NCBI RefSeq assembly: GCF_019052805.1
Contig: NZ_JAHQRJ010000001.1
Location: 2,046,001 to 2,110,000 of the forward strand
Direction: 5' to 3'
Length of the DNA stretch: 64,000 nt
Source of the DNA: Noviherbaspirillum sp. L7-7A
GTDB lineage: Bacteria; Pseudomonadota; Gammaproteobacteria; Burkholderiales; Burkholderiaceae_D
The notes under the pieces are model-generated. The model saw only the letters and a list, made by a program, of their open reading frames with translations. It was not told the DNA's origin and ran no database searches. Below, in pieces: positions 52,799 through 61,846 of the stretch. Every line of letters begins with the position of its first letter. Positions within the stretch are counted from its first letter, which is position 1. The position numbers and the translations under genes were made by a program.

Positions 52799-53920
52799 AT
52801 GAACGACGAACATGTAACGGATGGCGTGGCATCGGTGCTGGTGGTCGATGACAATGCCGCCAAGCGCAGGGCAATCGGCGCGGTGATTCACGGCCTGGGA
52901 CTGCATGCCACGGAAATGGCCTCCGGACACGATGCGCTGCGCCTGCTGCTGAAGCAGGACTTTGCCCTGATCCTGCTTGACGTGCGCATGCCGGGGCTGG
53001 ACGGCTTCGAGACCGCGGCGCTGATCCATGGCAGGCCGCGCTCGGCGCATACGCCGGTCATTTTCATTACCGCCGAAGCCCAGTCCGATGTCGACCGCGC
53101 GCTGGGCTACACCGCCGGAGCGGTGGACTACATCGGCTCGCCCATCGTGCCCGAGGTGCTGGCCGCGAAGGTAAAGGTATTCGTCGACCTGTTCCATCTG
53201 CAGAAACGGCTATCGCGGCAAGCCGAGGAACTGCGCCATTCGAAACTGCTGCTACAGCAGCTCGCCTCGCACCAGGAGATCATCAAGGAAGAAGAGCGCA
53301 AGCGCATTGCCCGTGAAATCCATGATGAGCTCGGCCAGAACCTGCTGGCGCTGCGCATCGACGCCTGCATGCTCAACGCCCGCACCGGCAGCCGGCATCC
53401 CCGGCTGAACGAAAAGACCCGCATGGCGCTGAACCAGATCGATTCCACCATACGCAGCGTGCGCAGCATCATCAATGACCTGCGTCCACCGGTACTGGAC
53501 CTGGGATTGCAGGCGGCCATTGAATGGCAGGTCCATGAGTTTCGGCGCCGCAGCGGCCTTGATTGCGCGCTATTGGCCAGGCGCAGCGATTTCGATGATG
53601 GCCTGGATGACCGCAGCGCCACCGCCTTGTTCCGGATACTTCAGGAATCACTGACCAATGTGCTGCGCCATGCCCAGGCCAGCCGCGTGGAGGTCGAGCT
53701 TGACCGGGACGCCAGCCAGTTCCAGATGCGCATTGCGGACGATGGCGTGGGCATGAGCCCGAACCGCATGCGCACGCCGACCACCTTTGGCTTGCAGGGA
53801 ATGCGGGAACGGCTGCGGATGCTGGACGGCAGCCTGCAGATCATCAGCGTTCCAGACCAGGGCACCGAGTTGCGGATTACGATCCCGGTGCGCGTTTGTC
53901 CAAAGGCGGCGCTGCCCTGA
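52799..53920 (+). CDS. receiver-histidine kinase (REC-HisKA_3-HATPase)
   Basis: The 373-residue protein has a receiver domain (ASVLVVDDNAAKRR, phosphoacceptor Asp61 in LILLDVRMPGLDG). A coiled coil and a NarX/DesK-type kinase follow (His175 in RIAREIHDELGQNLLA; ATPase with LTNVLRHAQASRV and TFGLQGMRERLRML). The receiver lacks the conserved lysine (DYIGSPI instead of a KP pair), so its phosphorylation chemistry may differ. It sits 7 bases after the hybrid kinase and probably receives phosphate from it. No DNA-binding partner is visible next to it. Confidence 0.88.
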   Translation: MNDEHVTDGVASVLVVDDNAAKRRAIGAVIHGLGLHATEMASGHDALRLLLKQDFALILLDVRMPGLDGFETAALIHGRPRSAHTPVIFITAEAQSDVDRALGYTAGAVDYIGSPIVPEVLAAKVKVFVDLFHLQKRLSRQAEELRHSKLLLQQLASHQEIIKEEERKRIAREIHDELGQNLLALRIDACMLNARTGSRHPRLNEKTRMALNQIDSTIRSVRSIINDLRPPVLDLGLQAAIEWQVHEFRRRSGLDCALLARRSDFDDGLDDRSATALFRILQESLTNVLRHAQASRVEVELDRDASQFQMRIADDGVGMSPNRMRTPTTFGLQGMRERLRMLDGSLQIISVPDQGTELRITIPVRVCPKAALP

Positions 53921-54079
53921 CCGGCTTGGACCGCCAGAACATGGCGTCCTGACGCGCTCTGGCCTGGCTGACTTAAGCCAGACGCGGGAGATCTTGCGCC
54001 AAAAAGGCGCGGCGATGAGCCGCAACGCAGCGGCGGGCAGAATTGGGCCGATCGAGAAGTTGCTCGGGCCAAAAGTGCT

Positions 54080-54265
54080 CTAGCGGCGCGGATAGCCTTC
54101 ACGGATGATGCGTTCCCACACCACGTTCTTTTCTTCCTCGCTCATGAACACCCAGTTCGCCACTTCAGACACGGTGCGGCCGCAGCCGCGGCAGACTTCG
54201 TCGAACAGGGTGGAACAGATGGCGACGCACGGGGTGTCGGGACGATTGGCTGGGGGCTGGTTCAT
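54080..54265 (-). CDS. DUF1289-family small cysteine-rich protein
   Basis: The 61-residue protein has the DUF1289 pattern: TPCVAICSTLFDEVCRGCGRT with four cysteines, then EVANWVFMSEEEKNVVWERI. The cysteine spacing suggests an Fe-S or zinc site, but the function is unknown. It lies 26 bases downstream of the kinase gene at 54292 on the same strand and may be co-transcribed. The small size is normal for this family. Confidence 0.85.
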   Translation of the reverse strand: MNQPPANRPDTPCVAICSTLFDEVCRGCGRTVSEVANWVFMSEEEKNVVWERIIREGYPRR

Positions 54266-54291
54266 GGAAAGGGCTTGCCGCGGGGAAGCCG

Positions 54292-56136
54292 CTATTGTAC
54301 CGGCAGCGGCTGCTCCACGTGCGCCAGCGGCAGGCGCACGACAAACGTGCTGCCCTGCCCCGGGCCCGGGCTGGCTGCGCTGACCTCGCCGCCATGCAGC
54401 CTGACCAGCTGGCGCACCAGGGCCAGGCCGATGCCCAGGCCGCCCTGGGCGCGGTCCAGGGTGCCGCTGCCTTGCACGAACACGTCAAACACCCGCTCCA
54501 CCAGTTCCGGCGGCATGCCGACACCGTTGTCGCTGACAGTCAGCAACGCCGCATTGCCGGCATTGGCGACGTCGACCGTGATGCTGCCGCCGGCAGGCGT
54601 GTATTTCAGGGCATTGCCAATCAGGTTGGAAAGGATCTGTTCGATACGGGTCGGGTCGGCCTCGATCCAGCTGGGCACCGCATGGATATCGATCCGATGC
54701 TGCTCGACGCGCCCGGTCGTCTGCAGCGACTGCACGCAGTCACGCACCGCCTCGGCCAGGTCCAGCCTGTGCCGCATCAGCGATACCTTGCCATTCATCA
54801 GGCGCCCGAGGTCGAGCAAATCATCGACGATACGCGCGAGATGCCGGCTCTGGCGCTTGATGATGACACGCGCCCGCTCGGCGGTTTCGGCCGGCACCGC
54901 CGGATGCTCCAGGAGCGCGATGGAATTGCTGATGGCGGCAAGCGGATTGCGCAGTTCATGGCTGAGCATGGCAAGGAATTCATCCTTGGCGCGGTTCTGT
55001 TCCTCCGCCAGGCGGCGCGCTTCCTGTTCGCTCACGAACAGTCGCTCCCTTTCCCGCTCTACCCGCTCACGCGACTGCCGTTCCTCTTCCAGCAGCAGGC
55101 CGGCGGCATCCAGCGCCGTGTGCAGCCGGTCGAACTCGAGCACGCCGGACGCGAACGGCTGCGGCATTTCACCGCGGCCCAGCGCAGCCGCGGAATCGGC
55201 GGCGCTGTCGATCGACAGCGCCATGCGGCGGCTGAAGAATAGCGCCAGGCCGAGGGCGCACAGAATGGCTGCGGCAAGGCCCAGCGACGCCACCAGCACG
55301 GCACGACGGGCGGACGCTTCGATAATGTGAACCGGAATGCCAACCGCCACCGTCCAGCCTGAAATAGCCAGCCGGGTATAGGCGTCATAGACCTTGATGC
55401 CTTCGCGGGTGTCATGCTGCAGCACGCCTTCCGGCGAGCGGCGCGACCCTTCGAACAGTTCCTTGCGAACCGGCTTGCCCACCAGCTCCTCGGCGCGGTG
55501 GGAGCGTGCAATGGAGAGGCCATCGCGGTCGAACAGGCCGATGATGTAATGCTGCGGTATCTTGCCGCGGCTGAGCTGCTTGCTCAGCTGGCTGGGAAGG
55601 AAAGCCTGATTCAGCACATAGCGGCGCTTGTCATCCAGGATCACCGGCACCTCCAGCGTCACCACCTGCGCCCCGACCACATTGCCCCTGGTCAGGTTCG
55701 ATATACGGGTCTGGCCGGTGCGCAGCACTTCGCGCCCCAGCTCGGGGCGGCCGCGCCGCGGCAGGTCGGTACCATACGGCACCAGGGTATTGACCAGCTG
55801 CTGGCCTTCCTCGTCGAATAGCACGGTCCAGGATGTGCCATCCTGATTGACGTCGCTGGCGCGCTGGTGAAAGGCTTGCAGGTCGCCCCTGATCAGGCTC
55901 TCGGCCGAGGCGAGGAATTTCGCTTTCGCCTCCGCCATACTCAGTTCCTGTTCCACCGCCAATGCAGTGGCGCGCGACGTTTCCTGCAGGCTGCGCAATG
56001 CCGCATCGCGCTCGGCCTGCAGCAGCATGGACAGCGCGATGGTGGAAAACAGCACGATGGGCACCAGCACCGCGAGCGCCATCACGGCCAGATAGGCGCG
56101 CGCCTTCACGGGCGACCCCGTTCCGCCATGCCACAC
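54292..56136 (-). CDS. membrane sensor histidine kinase with dCache-like periplasmic domain
   Basis: The 614-residue protein has an N-terminal transmembrane helix (YLAVMALAVLVPIVLFSTIAL) and a periplasmic domain of about 240 residues resembling dCache (SWTVLFDEEGQQLVNT, ISGWTVAVGIPV). A second helix (AVLVASLGLAAAILCALGLALFF), a HAMP-like linker with coiled coil (~345-400), HisKA (FLAMLSHELRNPLAAI) and the ATPase domain (NLIGNALKYTP, GGLGIGLALV) follow. The first usable start is GTG; another GTG ten codons later is possible. No receiver domain or regulator gene adjoins it, so it is an orphan kinase. The signal is unknown. Confidence 0.88.
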   Translation of the reverse strand: MWHGGTGSPVKARAYLAVMALAVLVPIVLFSTIALSMLLQAERDAALRSLQETSRATALAVEQELSMAEAKAKFLASAESLIRGDLQAFHQRASDVNQDGTSWTVLFDEEGQQLVNTLVPYGTDLPRRGRPELGREVLRTGQTRISNLTRGNVVGAQVVTLEVPVILDDKRRYVLNQAFLPSQLSKQLSRGKIPQHYIIGLFDRDGLSIARSHRAEELVGKPVRKELFEGSRRSPEGVLQHDTREGIKVYDAYTRLAISGWTVAVGIPVHIIEASARRAVLVASLGLAAAILCALGLALFFSRRMALSIDSAADSAAALGRGEMPQPFASGVLEFDRLHTALDAAGLLLEEERQSRERVERERERLFVSEQEARRLAEEQNRAKDEFLAMLSHELRNPLAAISNSIALLEHPAVPAETAERARVIIKRQSRHLARIVDDLLDLGRLMNGKVSLMRHRLDLAEAVRDCVQSLQTTGRVEQHRIDIHAVPSWIEADPTRIEQILSNLIGNALKYTPAGGSITVDVANAGNAALLTVSDNGVGMPPELVERVFDVFVQGSGTLDRAQGGLGIGLALVRQLVRLHGGEVSAASPGPGQGSTFVVRLPLAHVEQPLPVQ

Positions 56137-56257
56137 CAGCAGATCCGCGTTTCATGCATCGCGCTGCCAAACATTTTTCCTCCGCCAAGCCATCAAGTGG
56201 TACGCCAGAAAATGATGACTTGGCGCAATGCCAGCCATCATAACAGCGGCCTTGCTT

Positions 56258-57691
56258 TCAGGCCGGCTCTGCTTGCCCCGGCAACAGGCTTTTCGCCAGT
56301 TGCAGCGCCTCCCGCATCGCATTGAATGCCGCCGCCTGCTCCTGTTCGCCGGGCAGGCGCAGCACGTAGGAGGGGTGCCAGGTTGGCACCAGCCAGCGTT
56401 CGCCCAGGCGCAGCGCCTGTCCCTGCACCTTCGACAGGGCCAGATCGGTGCGACCGGTCAGTGCGCGCAATGCCGTGCTGCCGAGGGCGACCACGACCTC
56501 GGGCGCCACGTCGGCCAGTTCCTTTTTGAGCCAGGGATTGCAGGCATCGACTTCCCGCTGCGCAGGCGTCTTGTGGATGCGCCGCTTGCCGCGCGGCTCC
56601 CATTTGAAATGCTTGACCGCATTGGTGAGATAGGCCGACTGCCGTTCGATGCCGGCCTGGCGCATCGCATCGTCCAGCACCTTGCCGGCAGGGCCGGCGA
56701 ACGGCAGGCCGGCCAGGTCTTCCTGGTCGCCAGGCTGCTCGCCCACCAGCATCAACGCTGCATGGGCGGGGCCGGCGCCCGGCACTGCCTGCGTGGCATT
56801 GCGCCACAATTCGCAGCGGCGGCACTGCGCCAGCTCGGACGGCAGCGCGCGCGCCGGCATGGCCTGTCGCGCATCGACCTGCACCAGCGCGCCCGGCCGG
56901 TCGCCCACCGCCTGCGCCTGGCCGACGCGACGGCCGCCGGCGCTGGCGCTGCTGATCAGCCCCGGTATCAGCCGCCCTTCCGGCAAATTTTTCCAGTAGC
57001 GCACCGGCATGTGCATTTCCATCGCGCCGGTATTGAGGCGGGACGGATTGTAGATGCTGCGGTAATACGCCAGCCACAGCGCCTCGCCCTGGTCATCGAT
57101 GTCCACCTCGGCCGGCCGTCCCTCGGGCGCCGGCCCGAAGCGCAGCGATTCGCCGTCCGACGCGGCGGTGCCGTCCGGCGTGACGATGAGCCAGCTGGCG
57201 CGTCCCATGCGCTTGGCGAAATGGCCGGCGGCCTGGTACAGCACATCATGCGCCGGCTCGAACCAGGCAATGAAGCGCGGATCGCCGGCTTGTTGGTCGC
57301 GTTCCCGGAAGCGCAGGAAGGCATGCATCTTGTGCTGCTCGCGCCGCACCGCCTTGACCATCGCATGCAGCCGGGCGCCATCCTGGTCGGCTGCCGACAG
57401 CACCGCGGCGTCGCCCTGCTGGCTGCGCCACAGGATCCGGTAGAGCAGCGCCCAGCGGTCAGAGGCGCGAAAGCAGGAAGCCGCCTCCAGCATGCTCAGG
57501 AGACCGGACGAGATGCGCAGGGAAGCGTTGGGCGTGCTGGCCGGGGCCGGGGCCAGCGCATCGTTGCCGAACAGATCGACCTCGCCCGGCGCCACCCAGT
57601 CAACATCATGCGGCGGCACAGCCTGCGCCAGCAGCGTGCGCGCCGCCTTGCGCCACTCGTCGAACGAGCCGACCGCGACGCGCCTGCTCAA
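56258..57691 (-). CDS. UdgX-family uracil-DNA glycosylase fused to a DUF4130-type N-terminal domain
   Basis: The N-terminal ~250 residues match the DUF4130 type (SRLNTGAMEMHMPVRYWKNLPEG near its end). The C-terminal ~195 residues are a UdgX uracil-DNA glycosylase: CRRCELW cysteines (290, 293), motif GEQPGDQED (317-325) and the KRRIHKTP loop (369-376), whose histidine forms the covalent uracil bond in UdgX. The start is TTG at 57691, overlapping the radical SAM stop (TTGA), with AGGA upstream. Translation is coupled to the radical SAM gene. A LexA box lies upstream of the pair. The domain identity is confident; the role of the N-terminal domain is unknown. Confidence 0.93.
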   Translation of the reverse strand: MSRRVAVGSFDEWRKAARTLLAQAVPPHDVDWVAPGEVDLFGNDALAPAPASTPNASLRISSGLLSMLEAASCFRASDRWALLYRILWRSQQGDAAVLSAADQDGARLHAMVKAVRREQHKMHAFLRFRERDQQAGDPRFIAWFEPAHDVLYQAAGHFAKRMGRASWLIVTPDGTAASDGESLRFGPAPEGRPAEVDIDDQGEALWLAYYRSIYNPSRLNTGAMEMHMPVRYWKNLPEGRLIPGLISSASAGGRRVGQAQAVGDRPGALVQVDARQAMPARALPSELAQCRRCELWRNATQAVPGAGPAHAALMLVGEQPGDQEDLAGLPFAGPAGKVLDDAMRQAGIERQSAYLTNAVKHFKWEPRGKRRIHKTPAQREVDACNPWLKKELADVAPEVVVALGSTALRALTGRTDLALSKVQGQALRLGERWLVPTWHPSYVLRLPGEQEQAAAFNAMREALQLAKSLLPGQAEPA

Positions 57692-58920
57692 GCCGCTTCC
57701 TGCAGGGCGGGAAACAGGCTCATCTGCTGCGGCGCTTCCGACATCATGCGGCGCAGCGCGTCCGACGGCAGCGTGTCGCGCTGCGGCCGGTAGTCCGCGG
57801 TGATGATGAAGGGCTTGAGCTTTTCCATGCTGCAGCGCAGCCGCGCCAGGTCGGCGTAGCGCACGCGCCGGCTGCGCCGCAGTTCGGCGATGCGCTTGGC
57901 ATTGCGCAGGCCGATGCCGGGCACGCGGGCAATCATCTGCGGCTCGGCCACATTCAGGTCCAGGGGAAACAGTTCGCGGTGCGACAGCGCCCAGGCCAGC
58001 TTCGGGTCGATGTCCAGCGGCAGGTTGCCCGGCCCGTCCAGCAGCTCGGCAGCCTGGAAGCCGTAGCCGCGCATCAGGAAATCTGCCTGGTACAGCCGGT
58101 GCTCGCGCATCATCGGCGGCGGGCGCTGCGGCAGGCCGCTGGGGCTTTGCGGAATCGGACTGAAGGCCGAGTAGTACACCCGCCGCAGCCGGTAGGCGCT
58201 GTACAGGGTCTGCGCGGTGTTGAGGATGGTGCTGTCGTCAGTGGCATCGGCGCCGACGATCATCTGGGTGCTCTGCCCGGCAGGAGAAAACGCCGGCGCC
58301 TTCGGCTCTTCGGCCTTCTCGTCGATGCGGCGGCGGATCGAGCCCATCGCAAACTTGATGGTGTGCATGCTCTTTTCCGGCGCCAGCGTCTCGATGCCGC
58401 GGTCGGTCGGCAGCTCGATGTTGACGCTCAACCGGTCGGCCCAGCGCCCCGCTTCCTCGATCAGTTCGGGCGCGGCGTCGGGAATGGTCTTCAGGTGAAT
58501 GTAGCCGCGGAACTGGTGCTGCTGGCGCAGGGTTTTCGCCACCAGGATCAGCTGCTCCATGGTGTAGTCCGGCGACTGGATGATGCCGGAACTGAGGAAC
58601 AGGCCGTCAATGTAATTGCGCAGGTAGAAGTCGATGGTCAGCCGGATCACTTCCTGCGGCGAGAAGCGGGCGCGCGGCACATTGCTGCTGCGGCGGTTGA
58701 CGCAGTACTGGCAGTCGTACAGGCAGAAATTGGTCAGCAGGATCTTCAGCAGCGACACGCAGCGGCCGTCGGGCGTGTAGCTGTGGCAGATGCCGGTGCC
58801 GTTGGTGGCGCCCAGGCCATCCTTGCCCCGGGACGAACGCTGCGCGGCGCCGCTGCTGGCGCAGGAGGCGTCGTACTTGGCGGCGTCGGCCAAAATCTCC
58901 AGCTTGTCAGTTAGTTCCAT
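57688..58920 (-). CDS. radical SAM protein of the DNA modification/repair type
   Basis: The 410-residue protein has the radical SAM cluster CLYDCQYC (66, 70, 73). A C-terminal helix-hairpin-helix segment (VPGIGLRNAKRIAEL) suggests DNA contact. These proteins are found almost only next to UdgX-type genes and are described as putative DNA modification/repair radical SAM proteins. The start at 58920 is the first ATG of the frame. It is the first gene of the pair and is preceded by a LexA box 165 bases upstream. The reaction is unknown. Confidence 0.92.
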   Translation of the reverse strand: MELTDKLEILADAAKYDASCASSGAAQRSSRGKDGLGATNGTGICHSYTPDGRCVSLLKILLTNFCLYDCQYCVNRRSSNVPRARFSPQEVIRLTIDFYLRNYIDGLFLSSGIIQSPDYTMEQLILVAKTLRQQHQFRGYIHLKTIPDAAPELIEEAGRWADRLSVNIELPTDRGIETLAPEKSMHTIKFAMGSIRRRIDEKAEEPKAPAFSPAGQSTQMIVGADATDDSTILNTAQTLYSAYRLRRVYYSAFSPIPQSPSGLPQRPPPMMREHRLYQADFLMRGYGFQAAELLDGPGNLPLDIDPKLAWALSHRELFPLDLNVAEPQMIARVPGIGLRNAKRIAELRRSRRVRYADLARLRCSMEKLKPFIITADYRPQRDTLPSDALRRMMSEAPQQMSLFPALQEAA

Positions 58921-59468
58921 AGCGTACGCTCATGCCAGACAAAATTGATGAAGTAACCAGCCGACCTTAAGGACTTGTTCGTCTGGGAAAGGAATGGGGG
59001 AGTGGACCATGCCATTCCAACAAGTCTGTTCCAGGCCGGTGGAAAAGCCGTAAATCCATGTGTTTACCCCAAATGGCAGCAGAATTACTGTTTGCAAGTA
59101 CAGTATTTTAAACGGATTGGCCGACTGGCGCTGAGCTCTTCAGCCGCCTCGCAACTCTGGCAGATGCCCAGCGCGCTGCCTCTCCTTAGTGCTGCTCAGC
59201 CACGATGGACTCATCCCATCCCAGCCTCTTGCTCAGTCTCTTGAAGCCTGAACTCTGCGTATCGATCCTGCATTCTTTTACGTGACATGCAATAGACACC
59301 GCCCGTGATACAAGTGCCTTAGCCTCTGAAAAGCGGGTGCCGCCACTCGTTTGGCGTGCGATTAAGAAACTTAAGTTCTATTAACGACACACAATCAACA
59401 TGCTCTGCAACATCTTTTGTGCGAACTGATGGGGCAGCAATTTTTTGGTTTAAACAGGGGCATAGTGC
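58921..59468. other. intergenic region between the DNA-repair pair and the effector cassette
   Basis: No gene is supported in these 548 bases. It contains the LexA box at 59086-59105. Composition shifts from GC-rich to AT-rich along it, marking the boundary between core and accessory DNA. A small inverted repeat (CGCCA...TGGCG, near 59340) and the palindrome AACTTAAGTT (near 59368) lie closer to the effector start. Confidence 0.6.
59086..59105. promoter_or_regulatory. LexA (SOS) box
   Basis: TACTGTTTGCAAGTACAGTA is a near-perfect match to the LexA consensus, with the inverted halves TACTGT and ACAGTA and the CTG-N10-CAG core. It lies 165 bases upstream of the divergent radical SAM gene and 363 bases upstream of the effector gene. 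The minus-strand DNA-repair pair is the likely target. Confidence 0.82.
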
Positions 59469-61373
59469 ATGGATCAATTAGACAGATGGAGCCAATACCG
59501 GAGTAAAACGCCAGACAATGGTTCGCTTCCGGGTTGGGAAATGATTGTTGATGTCGCCCTTAAAAATCAGCTCACCTCAAACACCACCGGTTTACACCCC
59601 CAATCTAAGATGCATTTCAGTCCATCTGCGGATGAACTGAGCGACGCAGTGGTGAAGTCGCAGACGCGCCTTGCGGCGTACCTGGAACGCTATGATGAAT
59701 ATCTGTCGAGGCAGGCAAATTCGCTTGCACGCGAATTAAGACTAAATCAAAAAGAAATCGGTCATGTCCATTGTGCGCTGCTCAAGCTCACCGAAGATTT
59801 TCAGCGCACGCCGCTTTTGACGGGGGCAGATATTGGCCGAGCCCACCTTAACGCTCAAAAAAAATTGTTGGAGCTACGCCAGACCTTCGTCGCACAGCAT
59901 CCGCTCCAAATTTTTTCAAACAGCGACCAGAAGATATGCATTCTCATGCCCGCTCCACCGATCTCAAACTTGGTATTCAAGGGCGGCGGCGTTAGGGGAC
60001 AAAGCTATGTGGCCGTTCTGAACGTTCTGGAAACTTGCGGATTGACTAGGGATTTGAGGAGTATTGCCGGCACATCCGCGGGTGCGCTTACGGCCGCTTG
60101 TCTAGCCACGGGGATCAGCGCGGAGCGCTTTGCGCAGCTGACGAAAGGACTCGACATGAAGGACCAATTGGGCGACGCCGAAGAATCAGACGCATCAGGT
60201 GGATGTAACTCCACAATCTCGTCCCCGATTGCTCTAGGTTTGATGGAAAACGGCCAGTATGGGACAGAGCTTGCCATTGACACATACAGCGGCCTGGGTT
60301 CCAGCGTGCTTAATAGCATCGCCAACAAGCCAGCCAAAAAATTATTGCGGACGTTTCAGCAAGTCTTGCGCGAGAATGTACGAGCTCATTTTACTTCTCT
60401 ACTAATCAACCAGTCTCCCTTGCCCGCCGAACAGAAGGAACTGCTTTTGAAGCTCGACGCAGAGCTCCAAACACACAAAAGTTATCAAGTCACGTTCAGC
60501 GATCTGGCCCTGCTGCATCAGTTCGACCCTGCACATTTCAAACTATTGGTGCTTACCGGGTTCAACGAAACTGACAAGAAGCTGGAGATCTTCGATGCAC
60601 AAACGACGCCACATTTGCCTATTGCAAGTGCAATGCGTGCGTCAATGGCGATTCCCAAGCTTATCGCACCGGTCAACCTGATCCTTCAAGGGAAAAGCAA
60701 GACCGTAGTTGACGGGGGTGTCGGCACCAATGTGCCGTCTCATTTGCTTAACGACTATGCGCACGGCGGGAAAAAGCAGAACAATGGCCTTATATCAGAG
60801 GATATGAAAGAACAGATGCAACGTGCAGTGAGTTTTGCTCAGACCATGGTCTTGTCTTTCGACGATAACGGCACGACCGCACAATTGCTTAGCTCTACCC
60901 CTGCCAAGTTGGCAAGCGATTCGGCTCCTATGGAAGACAGGCTTATCGAAATTTCAGGCATCAATCCCAGTTATATTGCAAGCGTAACGAAACCAGACAA
61001 CTTGCGTGTTCACGAAGCTGGGCTTAATGCGTATATCGTCTACAACGGCGAGCTTAGCCTTGCCAGTTTCAATGCATCGCGAGCGCAGATCAAGGCCGCG
61101 CAATTAGAAGCTGAAGTGCGGTTTTTCGAGCAGATACGTGCCAATGGCTTACTCGACAATGACAGGGCGATATGTTTGACATTCGACTCGATGGAAGAAG
61201 CGTCTGCTCATATTGACGAGGCCAGCTTGAGGGCATTTATCAACCGTAAGTCAGGCTGGCCCAGCAGTAAGTCCGACAAACAGCTTACGCTCGAAGCGGC
61301 ATTCGATGCTCTTGCACGCAAGCGGCTGTCAGCAAGTGCCGAGGCATTGCCTAACGAAACAGCGACAACATGA
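59469..61373 (+). CDS. ExoU-like patatin phospholipase, candidate type III effector
   Basis: The 634-residue protein has a polar N-terminus of about 160 residues without a signal peptide, then a patatin domain: oxyanion loop GGGVRG (172-177), nucleophile Ser203 in GTSAG and catalytic Asp415 in DGG. About 210 further C-terminal residues have no recognised domain. The same order (N-terminal secretion/chaperone region, patatin core, C-terminal domain) describes ExoU of Pseudomonas aeruginosa, a 687-residue cytotoxin. The stop overlaps the next start (ATGA). Composition is AT-rich relative to the core. AGGGG lies before the start. The effector role is inferred from domains and the coupled chaperone-like genes. 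Confidence 0.78.
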   Translation: MDQLDRWSQYRSKTPDNGSLPGWEMIVDVALKNQLTSNTTGLHPQSKMHFSPSADELSDAVVKSQTRLAAYLERYDEYLSRQANSLARELRLNQKEIGHVHCALLKLTEDFQRTPLLTGADIGRAHLNAQKKLLELRQTFVAQHPLQIFSNSDQKICILMPAPPISNLVFKGGGVRGQSYVAVLNVLETCGLTRDLRSIAGTSAGALTAACLATGISAERFAQLTKGLDMKDQLGDAEESDASGGCNSTISSPIALGLMENGQYGTELAIDTYSGLGSSVLNSIANKPAKKLLRTFQQVLRENVRAHFTSLLINQSPLPAEQKELLLKLDAELQTHKSYQVTFSDLALLHQFDPAHFKLLVLTGFNETDKKLEIFDAQTTPHLPIASAMRASMAIPKLIAPVNLILQGKSKTVVDGGVGTNVPSHLLNDYAHGGKKQNNGLISEDMKEQMQRAVSFAQTMVLSFDDNGTTAQLLSSTPAKLASDSAPMEDRLIEISGINPSYIASVTKPDNLRVHEAGLNAYIVYNGELSLASFNASRAQIKAAQLEAEVRFFEQIRANGLLDNDRAICLTFDSMEEASAHIDEASLRAFINRKSGWPSSKSDKQLTLEAAFDALARKRLSASAEALPNETATT

Positions 61374-61846
61374 ACGTGCACGAGCAATTCAACCAGCTTG
61401 TCCAACTGCTAGCGAAGCAATGGGATATTGAAGCAGCCACCGCGCCGCTCGAAGAAGCCACAGTCCGCTTTGTTGGAAACGATGGCAGCACAGTAATACT
61501 GCGTCTGCATGCTGACAACAAGCGCTGCATCCTCGGCATTGAGCGCCCATTGACCATCCAAGGCAATGTGGCTCTGGATGAATACGCAATGAGCATTTTT
61601 ATGCTGCAACGAAATTACACAATGCGCTTGGGCTCACAGACTTGCTTTAGCCGGGTGGACACAAACGGCAGAATGGCGGCATTTCAATCTGTTCCGCTAA
61701 ACCAGGCAAACTGCGGCGATATCCCCGCGGCGTTGGCAAGACTGAGCGCTCGGCTCGGGGCGTTGATGGACAGCGCGACCATCTTCGCGCGTGCGGAAAC
61801 CACAACGCGGGCTGTTTCAGCTTTGGAAGCCGGCCTATATGTCTGA
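61370..61846 (+). CDS. small chaperone-like protein 1 of the patatin cassette
   Basis: The 158-residue protein is coupled to the patatin gene by an ATGA overlap. The N-terminal helix (HEQFNQLVQLLAKQWDI) and alternating strands are reminiscent of class I type III chaperones such as SpcU, but the match is weak by eye and the C-terminal helix differs (PAALARLSARLGALMDSA). The position directly after a patatin effector, as SpcU lies after ExoU, is the main support. Its 3' end overlaps the next gene by 8 bases. Confidence 0.55.
   Translation: MNVHEQFNQLVQLLAKQWDIEAATAPLEEATVRFVGNDGSTVILRLHADNKRCILGIERPLTIQGNVALDEYAMSIFMLQRNYTMRLGSQTCFSRVDTNGRMAAFQSVPLNQANCGDIPAALARLSARLGALMDSATIFARAETTTRAVSALEAGLYV

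Noticed and set aside
58975-59244. Open frame of 89 codons in the intergenic region before the patatin gene
   Set aside because: No Shine-Dalgarno and no resemblance to known proteins; it crosses the LexA box and composition boundary.
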